A stretch of 6,857 nucleotides of DNA from a bacterium (GCA_040756715.1 JBFLYE010000010.1:1-6857); one strand, 5' to 3'; shown: positions 1 to 6,626, numbered from the stretch's first letter. Notes: generated from the letters alone by a model not told the origin. Numbers and translations: made by a program.

Positions 1-555
1 TGAGCTCAAGGCAAGCCCATCCTTTTCCCTTATTATGGGAAGGGTTTTTATTTCTATATCAAAATTAAGTTCGGCTACCATCTTTTTGATAATTATTGCC
101 TGCTGAAAATCCTTTTCTCCAAAATATGCCCTATGGGGCTTTACAATATTAAAAAGCTTTGCTACAACCGTGAGGACACCTTGAAAGTGTGTTGGTCTAT
201 TTCTTCCGCATAGCAAACCTTCAAAATTTGGCATCCTTACAAATGTCTCCTGCTTTTTTGGATATAGGTCTTTTAACCTAGGATGAAAGAGATAATCAAC
301 ACCCAAATCTCCTGCTAATTTAAAATCTTTTTGATATGGCCTTGGGTATCTTTTGTAGTCTTCCTGCGGTCCAAATTGCAAGGGATTGACAAATATGGAC
401 AAAACCAAAAAATCATTCTCTTTTTTTGCTTTTTCTATTAAGGAGAGGTGTCCCTTATGCAAAGCACCCATTGTTGGAACAAAGCCAATTTTTCCTTTTT
501 GTCGCAGGTCATCACAGACCTCCTGCATTTCTTTTGGGATTTTTATCTCTTTCAA
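1..555 (-). CDS. panC: Pantothenate synthetase (pantoate-beta-alanine ligase), C-terminus cut by window edge
   Basis: This enzyme joins pantoate and beta-alanine using ATP, through a pantoyl-adenylate, in the last step of cytosolic pantothenate (vitamin B5) synthesis. The first 185 codons are present; the family is usually about 280 residues. Landmarks are TMGALHKGH at residues 28-36 (the HxGH nucleotide-binding motif, H33 and H36), SIFVNPLQFGP at 53-63, the GRNRPTHFQGV block at 117-127, FGEKDFQQ at 145-152 with the conserved Lys-Asp, and REKDGLALSS at 176-185, which reaches the conserved Ser pair before the edge. The start is TTG at 555, directly after the TAG stop of the upstream gene (zero gap), with AAGG six bases upstream. 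It gives 28 residues before the TMG methionine, as in well-known PanC proteins. An ATG at 528 would remove nine of these. No panB or panD is seen. Function is very likely; the TTG start is an inference. Confidence 0.96.
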   Translation of the reverse strand, partial: MKEIKIPKEMQEVCDDLRQKGKIGFVPTMGALHKGHLSLIEKAKKENDFLVLSIFVNPLQFGPQEDYKRYPRPYQKDFKLAGDLGVDYLFHPRLKDLYPKKQETFVRMPNFEGLLCGRNRPTHFQGVLTVVAKLFNIVKPHRAYFGEKDFQQAIIIKKMVAELNFDIEIKTLPIIREKDGLALSS

Positions 556-1440
556 CTAAAACCTTATAAGAAGGGAGACCCGGTGGGAGTGGTTTAAATC
601 GGGGTTATAAAGGTAGGCATAGTCAATCTGGGCAAGCACATTTTTCATTACCCCTCTTCCCCTTGACCTTATCCCAAATCCAATAGAATAGCCAGAAAGG
701 GAATTATAGCCTCCCCTTACATCAATGTTTGGAAGGAGCTTATATTCTGTGCCAAGCTTAAATATTAAAGAAGAATCATTTGGTTTTTCAAAATCAAAGC
801 CAAAAAGGACATTCTCTGCCATTTTGTATCCCAAGCCTGTCTTGATATTAAACGGAAGGCTATTTTTGACATTGTCTATTTCCAGAGCACTCCCAAGGTT
901 ATTCAGAGAAAATCCTAAAGATATTGTTGGATTTAGAAATACCAAAGAGCCAATGTCTAAACAAAGCTTGCTTCCCCGATAACCTGCATAATCCTGATGA
1001 ACCGATTTTATGCTTCCTCCAAAAGCTATTTGAGAAAGCCTTTGAGCATAGGAAAAGGATAGAGACCTGCATTCAACAGAAAGCTCCCCTCCTGTCTTTG
1101 TGGAATCATTTGCCTCCTCTCCACCCTTTGTGTTCATAGCAATAAGAGAAATACCAAAGCCATTATTTTTTGAAAGGGGTTGAGCATAACCAAAAAAGCC
1201 CATACCAATATCGGCAAACCACTCTGTGTAAGCACCCAATATTTCCTTTTTTTCAAGGGAAGAAATGCCCGCTGGATTCCAATAAAGACAAGAGACATCG
1301 TCTGCTATCCCAACAAATGCAGAACCCATCCCAACTTGCCTTGCCCCTTGGGGAATATTCATAAACTCCCCTGTATTCTCTCCAGATGCCAAGATAACAC
1401 AAGGGAGAAACATTACCAAAAATAATAGAATTTTCTTCAT
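556..1440 (-). CDS. PorV/PorQ-family (UPF0164) outer-membrane beta-barrel protein
   Basis: This 294-residue protein starts with a signal peptide (MKK, then a hydrophobic stretch ending near CVILASGE). The mature N-terminus carries the family signature: FMNIPQGARQVGMGSAFVG, then ADDVSCLYWNPAGISSL, which matches the GARAxxMGxAyvAxADDxxAxYWNPAGL pattern. It then alternates short amphipathic strands and ends with DYAYLYNPDLNHSHRVSLLIRF-type barrel strands and a terminal Phe, as expected for Bam-inserted proteins. In Bacteroidota, PorV binds T9SS cargo at the outer membrane and PorQ is a relative; many candidate phyla carry members of unknown role. Here it lies three genes downstream of a protein with a T9SS-like C-terminal domain. 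I chose ATG 1440, one base after the upstream TGA; an in-frame TTG at 1458 would add MKRLDE before the signal peptide and overlap the upstream gene. Family assignment is firm; a role in transport of the nearby cargo is inference. Confidence 0.9.
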   Translation of the reverse strand: MKKILLFLVMFLPCVILASGENTGEFMNIPQGARQVGMGSAFVGIADDVSCLYWNPAGISSLEKKEILGAYTEWFADIGMGFFGYAQPLSKNNGFGISLIAMNTKGGEEANDSTKTGGELSVECRSLSFSYAQRLSQIAFGGSIKSVHQDYAGYRGSKLCLDIGSLVFLNPTISLGFSLNNLGSALEIDNVKNSLPFNIKTGLGYKMAENVLFGFDFEKPNDSSLIFKLGTEYKLLPNIDVRGGYNSLSGYSIGFGIRSRGRGVMKNVLAQIDYAYLYNPDLNHSHRVSLLIRF

Positions 1441-1441
1441 T

Positions 1442-1816
1442 TCATCCAATCTTTTCAATAAAAGCCTTTGCGGATTTTAAGGCTTCTTTAACCATATTTA
1501 CATTATGAAGGTCTCCTCTATAATAGCCTGCTAGATGGAGTTCATCATACAAATAATCAAACTGTTTAAAGAGCTTTCCATTATGCATGGATAGATGTTT
1601 TCTCAATGCCTTTGTGTAAGACTCATATGACTTGGGAAGCTCTTTCTTGCTTAAGCCTTTATTTAGTAAATATTCATTTATTGCCTTTAAAATAGCAAGA
1701 TATGCTGTACCACAAGCCTCCTGGACATATTTGACATCGGTATAGTAATTGTCCTCAACAGGAGCATTTTTTAAGATTTCCTTTGCATTATTTAAATACC
1801 TTAATGCCTCGTTCAT
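1442..1816 (-). CDS. Small helical protein, DUF5618/HEPN-like (paralogue B of tandem pair)
   Basis: A 124-residue, Lys/Glu-rich, probably all-helical cytosolic protein with no signal peptide or membrane segment. It differs from its upstream neighbour at only 22 positions by hand count (about 82% identity, no indels). The shape (RYLNNAKEIL at 6-15, DVKYVQEACGTAYLAILKAI at 27-46, ELHLAGYYRGDL at 92-103, then a final helix) resembles what I recall of the DUF5618 family. It contains R72-x5-H78, compatible with the Rx4-6H motif of HEPN ribonucleases, but no nucleotidyltransferase antitoxin partner is visible. The start ATG 1816 lies one base after the TAA of paralogue A; a TTG at 1834 gives an in-frame extension (MKRLDK) that only reads the neighbour's C-terminal codons in another frame. 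No good Shine-Dalgarno is seen, so reinitiation after the upstream stop is likely. Function unknown. Confidence 0.85.
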   Translation of the reverse strand: MNEALRYLNNAKEILKNAPVEDNYYTDVKYVQEACGTAYLAILKAINEYLLNKGLSKKELPKSYESYTKALRKHLSMHNGKLFKQFDYLYDELHLAGYYRGDLHNVNMVKEALKSAKAFIEKIG

Positions 1817-1817
1817 T

Positions 1818-2192
1818 TTATCCAATCTTTTCAATAAAAGCCTTTGCGGATTTTAAGGCTTCTTTAACCATATTTACATTATAAAGGTCTCCTCTGTAAT
1901 AGCCAGCAATATGGAGTTCATGGTAGAGATGGTCAAATTGCCTAAAGAGCTTTCCATTGTGGATGTCTAAATGTTTTCTCAATGCACTTGAATAAGCCTC
2001 ATATGACTTGGGAAGCTCCTTTTTTAAAAGCCCTTTGTTTAGCAAATAGCCATCTATTGCCTTTAGAACGGCAAGATATGCTGTACCACAAGCCTCCTGG
2101 ACATACTTAACATCACTATAATCATTGTCCTCAATGGGAGCTTTTCTTAATATCCCTTTTGCGTTGCTTAAATACCTTAATACTTCGTTCAT
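1818..2192 (-). CDS. Small helical protein, DUF5618/HEPN-like (paralogue A of tandem pair)
   Basis: A 124-residue, mostly helical soluble protein, the first of the tandem pair. Its start ATG 2192 lies one base after the TGA of the giant secreted protein (TGA-G-ATG), with a weak GGTGG about ten bases upstream. Conserved blocks are MNEVLRYLSNAKGIL at 1-15, DVKYVQEACGTAYLAVLKAI at 27-46, LRKHLDIHNGKLF at 71-83 and ELHIAGYYRGDLYN at 92-105. The last 64 residues match the incomplete gene at 6662-6857 at roughly two thirds of positions, so the family occurs three times here. The R72-x5-H78 spacing is kept in all three. It resembles DUF5618 from memory, which a profile search would settle. There is no export signal, so it probably acts in the cytoplasm despite sitting between two envelope genes. 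Function unknown. Confidence 0.87.
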   Translation of the reverse strand: MNEVLRYLSNAKGILRKAPIEDNDYSDVKYVQEACGTAYLAVLKAIDGYLLNKGLLKKELPKSYEAYSSALRKHLDIHNGKLFRQFDHLYHELHIAGYYRGDLYNVNMVKEALKSAKAFIEKIG

Positions 2193-2193
2193 C

Positions 2194-5100
2194 TCATTTT
2201 ACCACCATTGATTTTATAGCAGAGAAATCATCTGCCTTCATTTTATAAAAGTATAATCCTTTTGAGACCTTTTGGGAAGCATTATTTTTTAGGTCCCAGA
2301 ATATCGCACTACCTTCCTTTGCCTGGGTATATTGTCCTCCCTTTCTTTGGCCTACCTTTATTGTCCTTATTTTTTGTCCTAGGATATTAAAGATATTGAC
2401 TTCTACATTGGCATCCTTTGCTAGATTGAAGGGAATCCAAACGCCATCCTTGGCTGGATTTGGGAAGGATGACAAAAGCTCGGTCTTTTCTGGGATTATT
2501 GGCTTTGTATCTTCTTTTATACCAAAATCTTTTGTTTCTGCTAATATATCCATCTTTGAACCAGAAAGCTTTATTCCACTTCCAAAGAGGCTTCCTTGGA
2601 TGGTATTAAAAGAACCTGCTAGGTCAATTTCTCCTTTTGGAATATAGATAATGCCATAAAAGAGATTCTTGCTTCCCGAAAGCTTAAATTCTCCTTGAGA
2701 AAAGAATAGCAAATCATCAGAATAACTTCTGAAATCAAGGCTTGAACCATTAATATCTATCTCTTTTTCACAAACAATAGTAAATGTTCCAAGGATATTG
2801 CTTCCACTTATCTTAACCCTGCCCGTAACATAATAAAGCCCCTCTAATGTTCTATTTGAAGAAGAAAAATGGAAATCGCCCTCAATGAAATGATATTTAT
2901 CTCCCGCCGATATTGCCTTAACTCCCCCTGGTTTATAATCTTCAATATTATAATAAACTGGCATAGGCCTTGGCAAGACTTTCTCAAGAGACTGATAAGA
3001 ATTCTTGCTACCATCAACCCTAAAATCAGTTACATAATAAATTGTTCCACTTACTACATTATCCGAACCACTAATTTTAATCTCATCATTTGAATGAACC
3101 TTGCCATTTATGTTTGTTTTGCTTCCCGACCACTTGATTCCTCCTTTAGAAGAAAAGAGTCCATATCTTTGAGTTACATCTACATTTAAGCTGTCTGTCC
3201 CTATCTTTTCCCCCTCATCGGTAACTTTAAGGATAACCGTATAACTGCCTACCAGAGAGTAAATATGGGTAGGGACAAGGGTTCCGGTTATGGTTGTTCC
3301 ATCTCCAAAATCCCATTCAATGGTATGGAGAAAAGAGTCAGGGTCGGTAAAGCTACCCTTGAATGATACCACATCAAATACCTCAACCTTCTGAGAAGCC
3401 CCTGCCTCTACAATCGGAGGTTGGTTCTTTCCAAATTCAACATATTTGTATGGCTTTGTGGTGTAAGCATAAGTAACATAATCTGCCTGCTCTACATCAC
3501 CGGTATGATAGAGATAAACATCACTTAAGAGATATGGCCCATCTACTTTATGGTTATAAATGGCCTCTCCGTCAAAGCAAAGGGTAATTGTTTGAACACC
3601 TGCTTCTTTCCAAACCATATTCTCTGCCCAAAGGATTTCTTCCTCATCTTTATCAAGCAATCTTGCCTTAAGAAAACAATGACCTTCATCCTTTAATTTT
3701 ACCCCTACCTCAATTGTCAGATTATACCCATTTTCATATGTTTTGTAATCTGAATATTCACCAGTTAATGCGACTAGAGGGATAATGGGCTTTTCAAAGT
3801 CGGTGAATTTATACGGCTTTGTTTCATAGGCATTTTCTATAAAATCAAAGGGATAACCAAGATTGCTTCCATTTTCATCCACCTCAAAGAGCTTAAGGTT
3901 TTTTAAATAATAAGGACCATCTATTCCTCTTTCATAAATATTCAATCCATAGAAGCTTAAAGGCACGATATGACTTCCTTTATCTAAATAGAGGGTATTA
4001 TCTACAATCTCTATATCCTCTCCTTGTTTATCACAAAGTAGCCCTTCAATAGAGTATGTTCCCTCCTGATCAACCTCAAGTCCTACCTCAATGGTAAGAT
4101 AATTAAACAAGCCATTACTATCAGTATCAACGCCATAATCAGAATAGCTAGCGGTAAATTTTTTTTTAGAGGGCTCAAAGTCAGTGTATTTGTAGGGGGA
4201 GGTATTAAACTCCGTTGTATCAATCACTTTAAGATTTTCGTCATATAAATCAAGAGTTAGGGTATACGGTCCATCTCCTCCAGTTTTATAAATCTTTGAT
4301 CCATTAAAAGTGAGGGTTATCGTTTGCTGTCCAGGATGTAAATAAGTAGTATTGATTACCCTTATCCCAAAATCACTCTTATTTTTTAAAATGCCTATAA
4401 TAGTATAATATCCTTCACTATATACATTTATTCCAAATGTAGTTTGCAACAAATCATATAATCCATTGCCATTTATATCTTTTCCCATATCTGAATATTC
4501 TTCAGTAAAAATTGCCATTATTTTTTTCACTAATATGCTATTTGGCAGTTGTGTTTCTTTCTTGAAAGGCACACCATTTATGGTTCCAGATGCATAAACA
4601 CTAATTCCATAACCTCCTTCTACAGAAGTGGTTGTAAATATATTGGAATAAATCCCGTCATTTGCTTGAGTATCACCGTGAGTGCCGTCGTCATATAATT
4701 GGATATCAAAAGCTGCATCAGGACGTCGAACCTCACCTGAAAAGGATATATTTCGAATAGCATCTCCATTGCGAATATATGTGGCGGTTATATGAATTGG
4801 TTCATCGAGAGAATATAAAAATTTATCAGTGGTAAGGACAATAACATCGTCTGCTGGAGAAATGTTGAGGTTAACCATTGGATCAAAAAACTCAGTTGTT
4901 TTATCATTAAGGGTTAGTATATATGTAAATGTCTCTGTGCCTATAGAAAAAGTAGAACTGATTTGTTTTTTATTAATCAAAGTTTCCAGAGGGCTACCTT
5001 CTGTTTTAATATTCACCCATTTGCCTTTTACATTAACCGTTGAACTAAATGCCTTAATTAATTCTTTCTCATAGTCTTCTTTGCTTAACTTATAAATATT

Positions 5101-6492
5101 AAACACAGGATCATAGACTCCTTTGTTGGTGCCTATTTGATGAAAATTGAAATCCCATTCTTTTTGTTGAGCATCTAAAGATTTTAAGTTTTCAGTAATA
5201 AATTTTTCAGGTCCTGAACTAAGTACTGTTCCTGTTGGATCTTTTATTGTATAAACACCATCTATTGTAATAGAATTTTTAGAAATTCCAATTATTTTGT
5301 TCATGTTCTTCCAAAGCCAGGCATAATCTCTACAATCGCCTCTGTGATTGTTCAAGGTATACTCCCATCCCCAATGGCCCCATGGAGCATATTCCCATCC
5401 AGTTAAATATATACTATTAAGCAATTTATAAGATATTTCCAATGATTCTACGGTATCCTTTGCCCACTCCGTAGCCTTTTCCAACCAAGCCTCTTTTGGA
5501 TTTAATAATATTGAGTCTTCTAAGGTAGCATATAAGATATGGCTCATTGATTGGCTCTTTACCTTATATCCTCCTTGATCATAAAGTTCAAAGGATAGCT
5601 TTAGGGTATATTTTCCTATTGTTTTGGGCAAATTAACCTCAAACTCTCCTTTCCATCCGCTAAATTCTCCCTTGCCACTTATTCCGGCAAGTGACCATTT
5701 ATATTTGCATTTTGGCTTCCAGGATGGCTTTTCTGGAGAGGCATCAATGATTGCTTTGATTTTAAATGAACCTGATTTTATCCCATCAGCTATGGGCTTG
5801 TATTCTGAAGGGGTTTTATTTGTCCAGATCGGGTCTTTAATATTTTTTATATCAAAATCCTCTAATGCTTCAAGCTTTGTAACATTTAGGTCTACTAGCT
5901 TTACCTCTTTATCCTTAACATCCCCCCAAGTCCAAGAATATTTACAAGGGTCATTTGGATCATAGCCCCAACCAAGGTTTATCCTCATCCAGGTAGGGGT
6001 TTTAGCATCTTTAGGTATGGTTACAATGTTGCTTGTGCTCATAATACCTTTGTAGTTTATATTCTTATACCCGGTTAAAGCAGCATCCAAAACCCTCTCA
6101 TTGCTCTCAAAGACCATATCTTTATCCCAATCTATCCAGGCATTAACATATTCAGGGCTATTATCATATTCGGGGCAGGGCTTACCATATACACATCCAG
6201 TGGGATTGGCAATATAGATATTCGCTTTAATTGCTAAGGTTTTTCCTTGTTGAGAATAAGAAACACTCTGGATATACTCATATTTATGGCTTCCACCAAT
6301 AGATGGGCAATACCCAGGAGCAGAAGAGGCAAGGATTGACCTCCCTGGTTCATCAGGAGGCAAGCTCCTTTGAGCTATCTGATGCTTGGGACAATTAGGA
6401 CACTCTTTGTTTTGAGCTAAACTTTCGCTCCCTAAGCTCGTCACCCCTATCAAAATCCCACTTACCACCAAAAACACCTTTTTTCGTTTCAC
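2194..6492 (-). CDS. Giant secreted multidomain protein: GEVED-like, transglutaminase-like, Ig-like, PKD, GS-repeat solenoid, T9SS-like C-terminal domain
   Basis: A 1432-residue exported protein. A signal peptide (KRKK, hydrophobic 6-20) probably ends at SLA-Q near residue 26. Next is CPNCPKH (31-37). A GEVED-like domain at about 60-203 has YCPSIGGSHKYEYIQSV, AWIDWDKDMVF and a final WGDVKDKEV in place of GEVEDY. A transglutaminase-like papain fold at about 340-465 has RGDCRDYAWLW (C387), FHQ (H451) and YDP (D461). An Ig-like domain at about 548-657 has LYDDGTHGDTQANDGIYS (599-616). Three related repeats cover 661-1021, a PKD domain 1023-1107 (WDFGDGT at 1060-1066), and a GS-rich solenoid about 1110-1320. 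The last ~95 residues (SFPNPAKDGVWIPFNL, FNILGQKIRTI, FWDL, KGLYFYKM, MVVK) match FlgD-Ig / T9SS type A C-terminal domains. The start is GTG 6492 behind a strong AAGGAGGT. Likely a surface adhesin or envelope-modifying protein; the substrate is unknown. Confidence 0.9.
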   Translation of the reverse strand: MKRKKVFLVVSGILIGVTSLGSESLAQNKECPNCPKHQIAQRSLPPDEPGRSILASSAPGYCPSIGGSHKYEYIQSVSYSQQGKTLAIKANIYIANPTGCVYGKPCPEYDNSPEYVNAWIDWDKDMVFESNERVLDAALTGYKNINYKGIMSTSNIVTIPKDAKTPTWMRINLGWGYDPNDPCKYSWTWGDVKDKEVKLVDLNVTKLEALEDFDIKNIKDPIWTNKTPSEYKPIADGIKSGSFKIKAIIDASPEKPSWKPKCKYKWSLAGISGKGEFSGWKGEFEVNLPKTIGKYTLKLSFELYDQGGYKVKSQSMSHILYATLEDSILLNPKEAWLEKATEWAKDTVESLEISYKLLNSIYLTGWEYAPWGHWGWEYTLNNHRGDCRDYAWLWKNMNKIIGISKNSITIDGVYTIKDPTGTVLSSGPEKFITENLKSLDAQQKEWDFNFHQIGTNKGVYDPVFNIYKLSKEDYEKELIKAFSSTVNVKGKWVNIKTEGSPLETLINKKQISSTFSIGTETFTYILTLNDKTTEFFDPMVNLNISPADDVIVLTTDKFLYSLDEPIHITATYIRNGDAIRNISFSGEVRRPDAAFDIQLYDDGTHGDTQANDGIYSNIFTTTSVEGGYGISVYASGTINGVPFKKETQLPNSILVKKIMAIFTEEYSDMGKDINGNGLYDLLQTTFGINVYSEGYYTIIGILKNKSDFGIRVINTTYLHPGQQTITLTFNGSKIYKTGGDGPYTLTLDLYDENLKVIDTTEFNTSPYKYTDFEPSKKKFTASYSDYGVDTDSNGLFNYLTIEVGLEVDQEGTYSIEGLLCDKQGEDIEIVDNTLYLDKGSHIVPLSFYGLNIYERGIDGPYYLKNLKLFEVDENGSNLGYPFDFIENAYETKPYKFTDFEKPIIPLVALTGEYSDYKTYENGYNLTIEVGVKLKDEGHCFLKARLLDKDEEEILWAENMVWKEAGVQTITLCFDGEAIYNHKVDGPYLLSDVYLYHTGDVEQADYVTYAYTTKPYKYVEFGKNQPPIVEAGASQKVEVFDVVSFKGSFTDPDSFLHTIEWDFGDGTTITGTLVPTHIYSLVGSYTVILKVTDEGEKIGTDSLNVDVTQRYGLFSSKGGIKWSGSKTNINGKVHSNDEIKISGSDNVVSGTIYYVTDFRVDGSKNSYQSLEKVLPRPMPVYYNIEDYKPGGVKAISAGDKYHFIEGDFHFSSSNRTLEGLYYVTGRVKISGSNILGTFTIVCEKEIDINGSSLDFRSYSDDLLFFSQGEFKLSGSKNLFYGIIYIPKGEIDLAGSFNTIQGSLFGSGIKLSGSKMDILAETKDFGIKEDTKPIIPEKTELLSSFPNPAKDGVWIPFNLAKDANVEVNIFNILGQKIRTIKVGQRKGGQYTQAKEGSAIFWDLKNNASQKVSKGLYFYKMKADDFSAIKSMVVK
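2197..2481 (-). other. C-terminal FlgD-Ig / T9SS type A-like sorting domain
   Basis: Residues about 1338-1432. The motif order SFPNPAKDG, VWIPFNL, VEVNIFNILGQKIRTI, AIFWDLKNN, VSKGLYFYKMKAD, KSMVVK is that of the family used by Bacteroidota as the T9SS secretion signal and, in other phyla, attached to many exported proteins. Being the last element of a signal-peptide-bearing protein fits a sorting or anchoring role. Confidence 0.85.
2533..3165 (-). repeat. GS-repeat beta-solenoid-like region within the giant protein
   Basis: Residues about 1110-1320. A short strand ending in a Gly-Ser turn recurs eight times: IKWSGSK, IKISGSD, FRVDGSK, VKISGSN, IDINGSS, FKLSGSK, IDLAGSF and IKLSGSK, spaced roughly 20-70 residues apart. 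Aliphatic strands such as GTIYYV, GIIYIP and GSLFGSG follow. This resembles bactofilin-like or DUF7305-like right-handed solenoids found in surface and pilus-associated proteins of candidate phyla. The fold is inferred. Confidence 0.7.
3172..3426 (-). other. PKD domain within the giant protein
   Basis: Residues 1023-1107. NQPPIVEAGASQKVEVFDVV, GSFTDPD, IEWDFGDGT, PTHIYSLVGSYTVILKVTD form the complete PKD Ig-like fold pattern with the WDFGDGT hallmark. It acts as a rigid extracellular spacer or interaction module. Confidence 0.93.
3430..4512 (-). repeat. Three ~115-130-residue repeats within the giant protein
   Basis: Residues 661-773, 774-900 and 901-1021. Each opens with YSD (666, 783, 913), continues through an IEVG-like strand, EGxYxI, xGxQTITLxFxG, IYxxGxDGPY, and closes with PYKYTDFE, PYKFTDFE or PYKYVEFG. 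Repeats 1 and 2 have Asp/Asn-rich loops (DINGNGLYD at 672-680 and DTDSNGLFN at 789-797) that look calcium-binding; repeat 3 has lost this loop (YKTYENGYN). Probably beta-sandwich stalk modules. I do not recognise the family by name. Confidence 0.82.
5098..5475 (-). other. Transglutaminase-like (papain-fold) domain within the giant protein
   Basis: Residues about 340-465. RGDCRDYAWLWKNMNKIIGI matches the catalytic-Cys helix of bacterial transglutaminase-like proteins (G-V-C-R/Q-D-F/Y-A...GI pattern). FHQIGTNKGVYDPVF then supplies a His and a YDP Asp ten residues later, as in the family's H...DP elements. All three triad positions (C387, H451, D461) are therefore present. The activity could be cross-linking, deamidation or peptide cleavage; sequence cannot tell which. 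Confidence 0.72.
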
Positions 6493-6495
6493 ATT

Positions 6496-6503
6496 ACCTC
6501 CTT
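6496..6503 (-). promoter_or_regulatory. Strong Shine-Dalgarno site for the giant secreted protein
   Basis: AAGGAGGT on the minus strand, four bases from its last G to the GTG at 6492 (TAAT in between). It is the best ribosome site in the window and sets GTG as the start, in contrast with the weak sites of the downstream coupled genes. Confidence 0.85.
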
Positions 6504-6549
6504 AAAAAACAATGGCCTGATTTACCGTTGCTTCTGTAAATTTTATATA

Positions 6550-6583
6550 AAAACCTTTTAGGGTAGCTAGGTTCTGCCCCCCC
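6550..6583 (-). promoter_or_regulatory. Structured GC-rich leader element (hairpin or H-type pseudoknot)
   Basis: On the minus strand a G7 run (6583-6577) is followed by CAGAACCTAGCTACCC and then AAAAGGTTTT. AGAACCT (6575-6569) can pair with AGGTTTT (6556-6550) over seven pairs including one G-U, while GGG of the G run can pair with CCC (6563-6561), giving an H-type pseudoknot. It stands out in an otherwise AT-rich leader. CTAGCTAC followed by CCC is shared with preQ1-I aptamers, but the downstream gene is not a queuosine gene. A REP-like repeat is another possibility. Function unproven. Confidence 0.4.
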
Positions 6584-6626
6584 TTATATTTTTATAATTT
6601 TCCTTTAAATCTTCCATTTTAATTTC

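Larger units (their letters stand above)
1442..2193 (-). repeat. Tandem gene duplication, two 376-bp direct units
   Basis: Units 1442-1817 and 1818-2193 each hold one 124-codon gene plus stop plus one spacer base, so the period is exactly 376 bp with no indels. The 3' ends are nearly unchanged: positions 1444-1506 and 1820-1882 are identical over 63 bases, while the middle and 5' parts carry scattered substitutions, many of them synonymous or conservative. Confidence 0.93.

Noticed and set aside
725-1425. Several plus-strand open frames of 64-85 codons
   Set aside because: They lie antisense to the clear PorV-like gene, have no family resemblance and overlap one another.
1441-1458. TTG start adding MKRLDE to the PorV-like protein
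   Set aside because: These codons overlap the C-terminal codons of the upstream gene and precede a clean signal peptide; ATG 1440 fits better.
1817-1834. TTG start adding MKRLDK to paralogue B
   Set aside because: The same out-of-frame reading of a duplicated FIEKIG tail; ATG 1816 gives the same 124-residue length as paralogue A.
2396-5965. Plus-strand open frames of 74-113 codons inside the giant gene
   Set aside because: They are antisense shadows of a continuous 1432-codon frame with recognisable domains.
6521-6540. TTTAC/GTAAA inverted repeat in the leader
   Set aside because: Only five A/T-rich pairs around a ten-base loop; not enough for an operator or terminator call.
6567-6617. 16-codon leader peptide frame (MEDLKENYKN...) upstream of the giant gene
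   Set aside because: It has no Shine-Dalgarno site and no attenuator-type codon run; probably chance.
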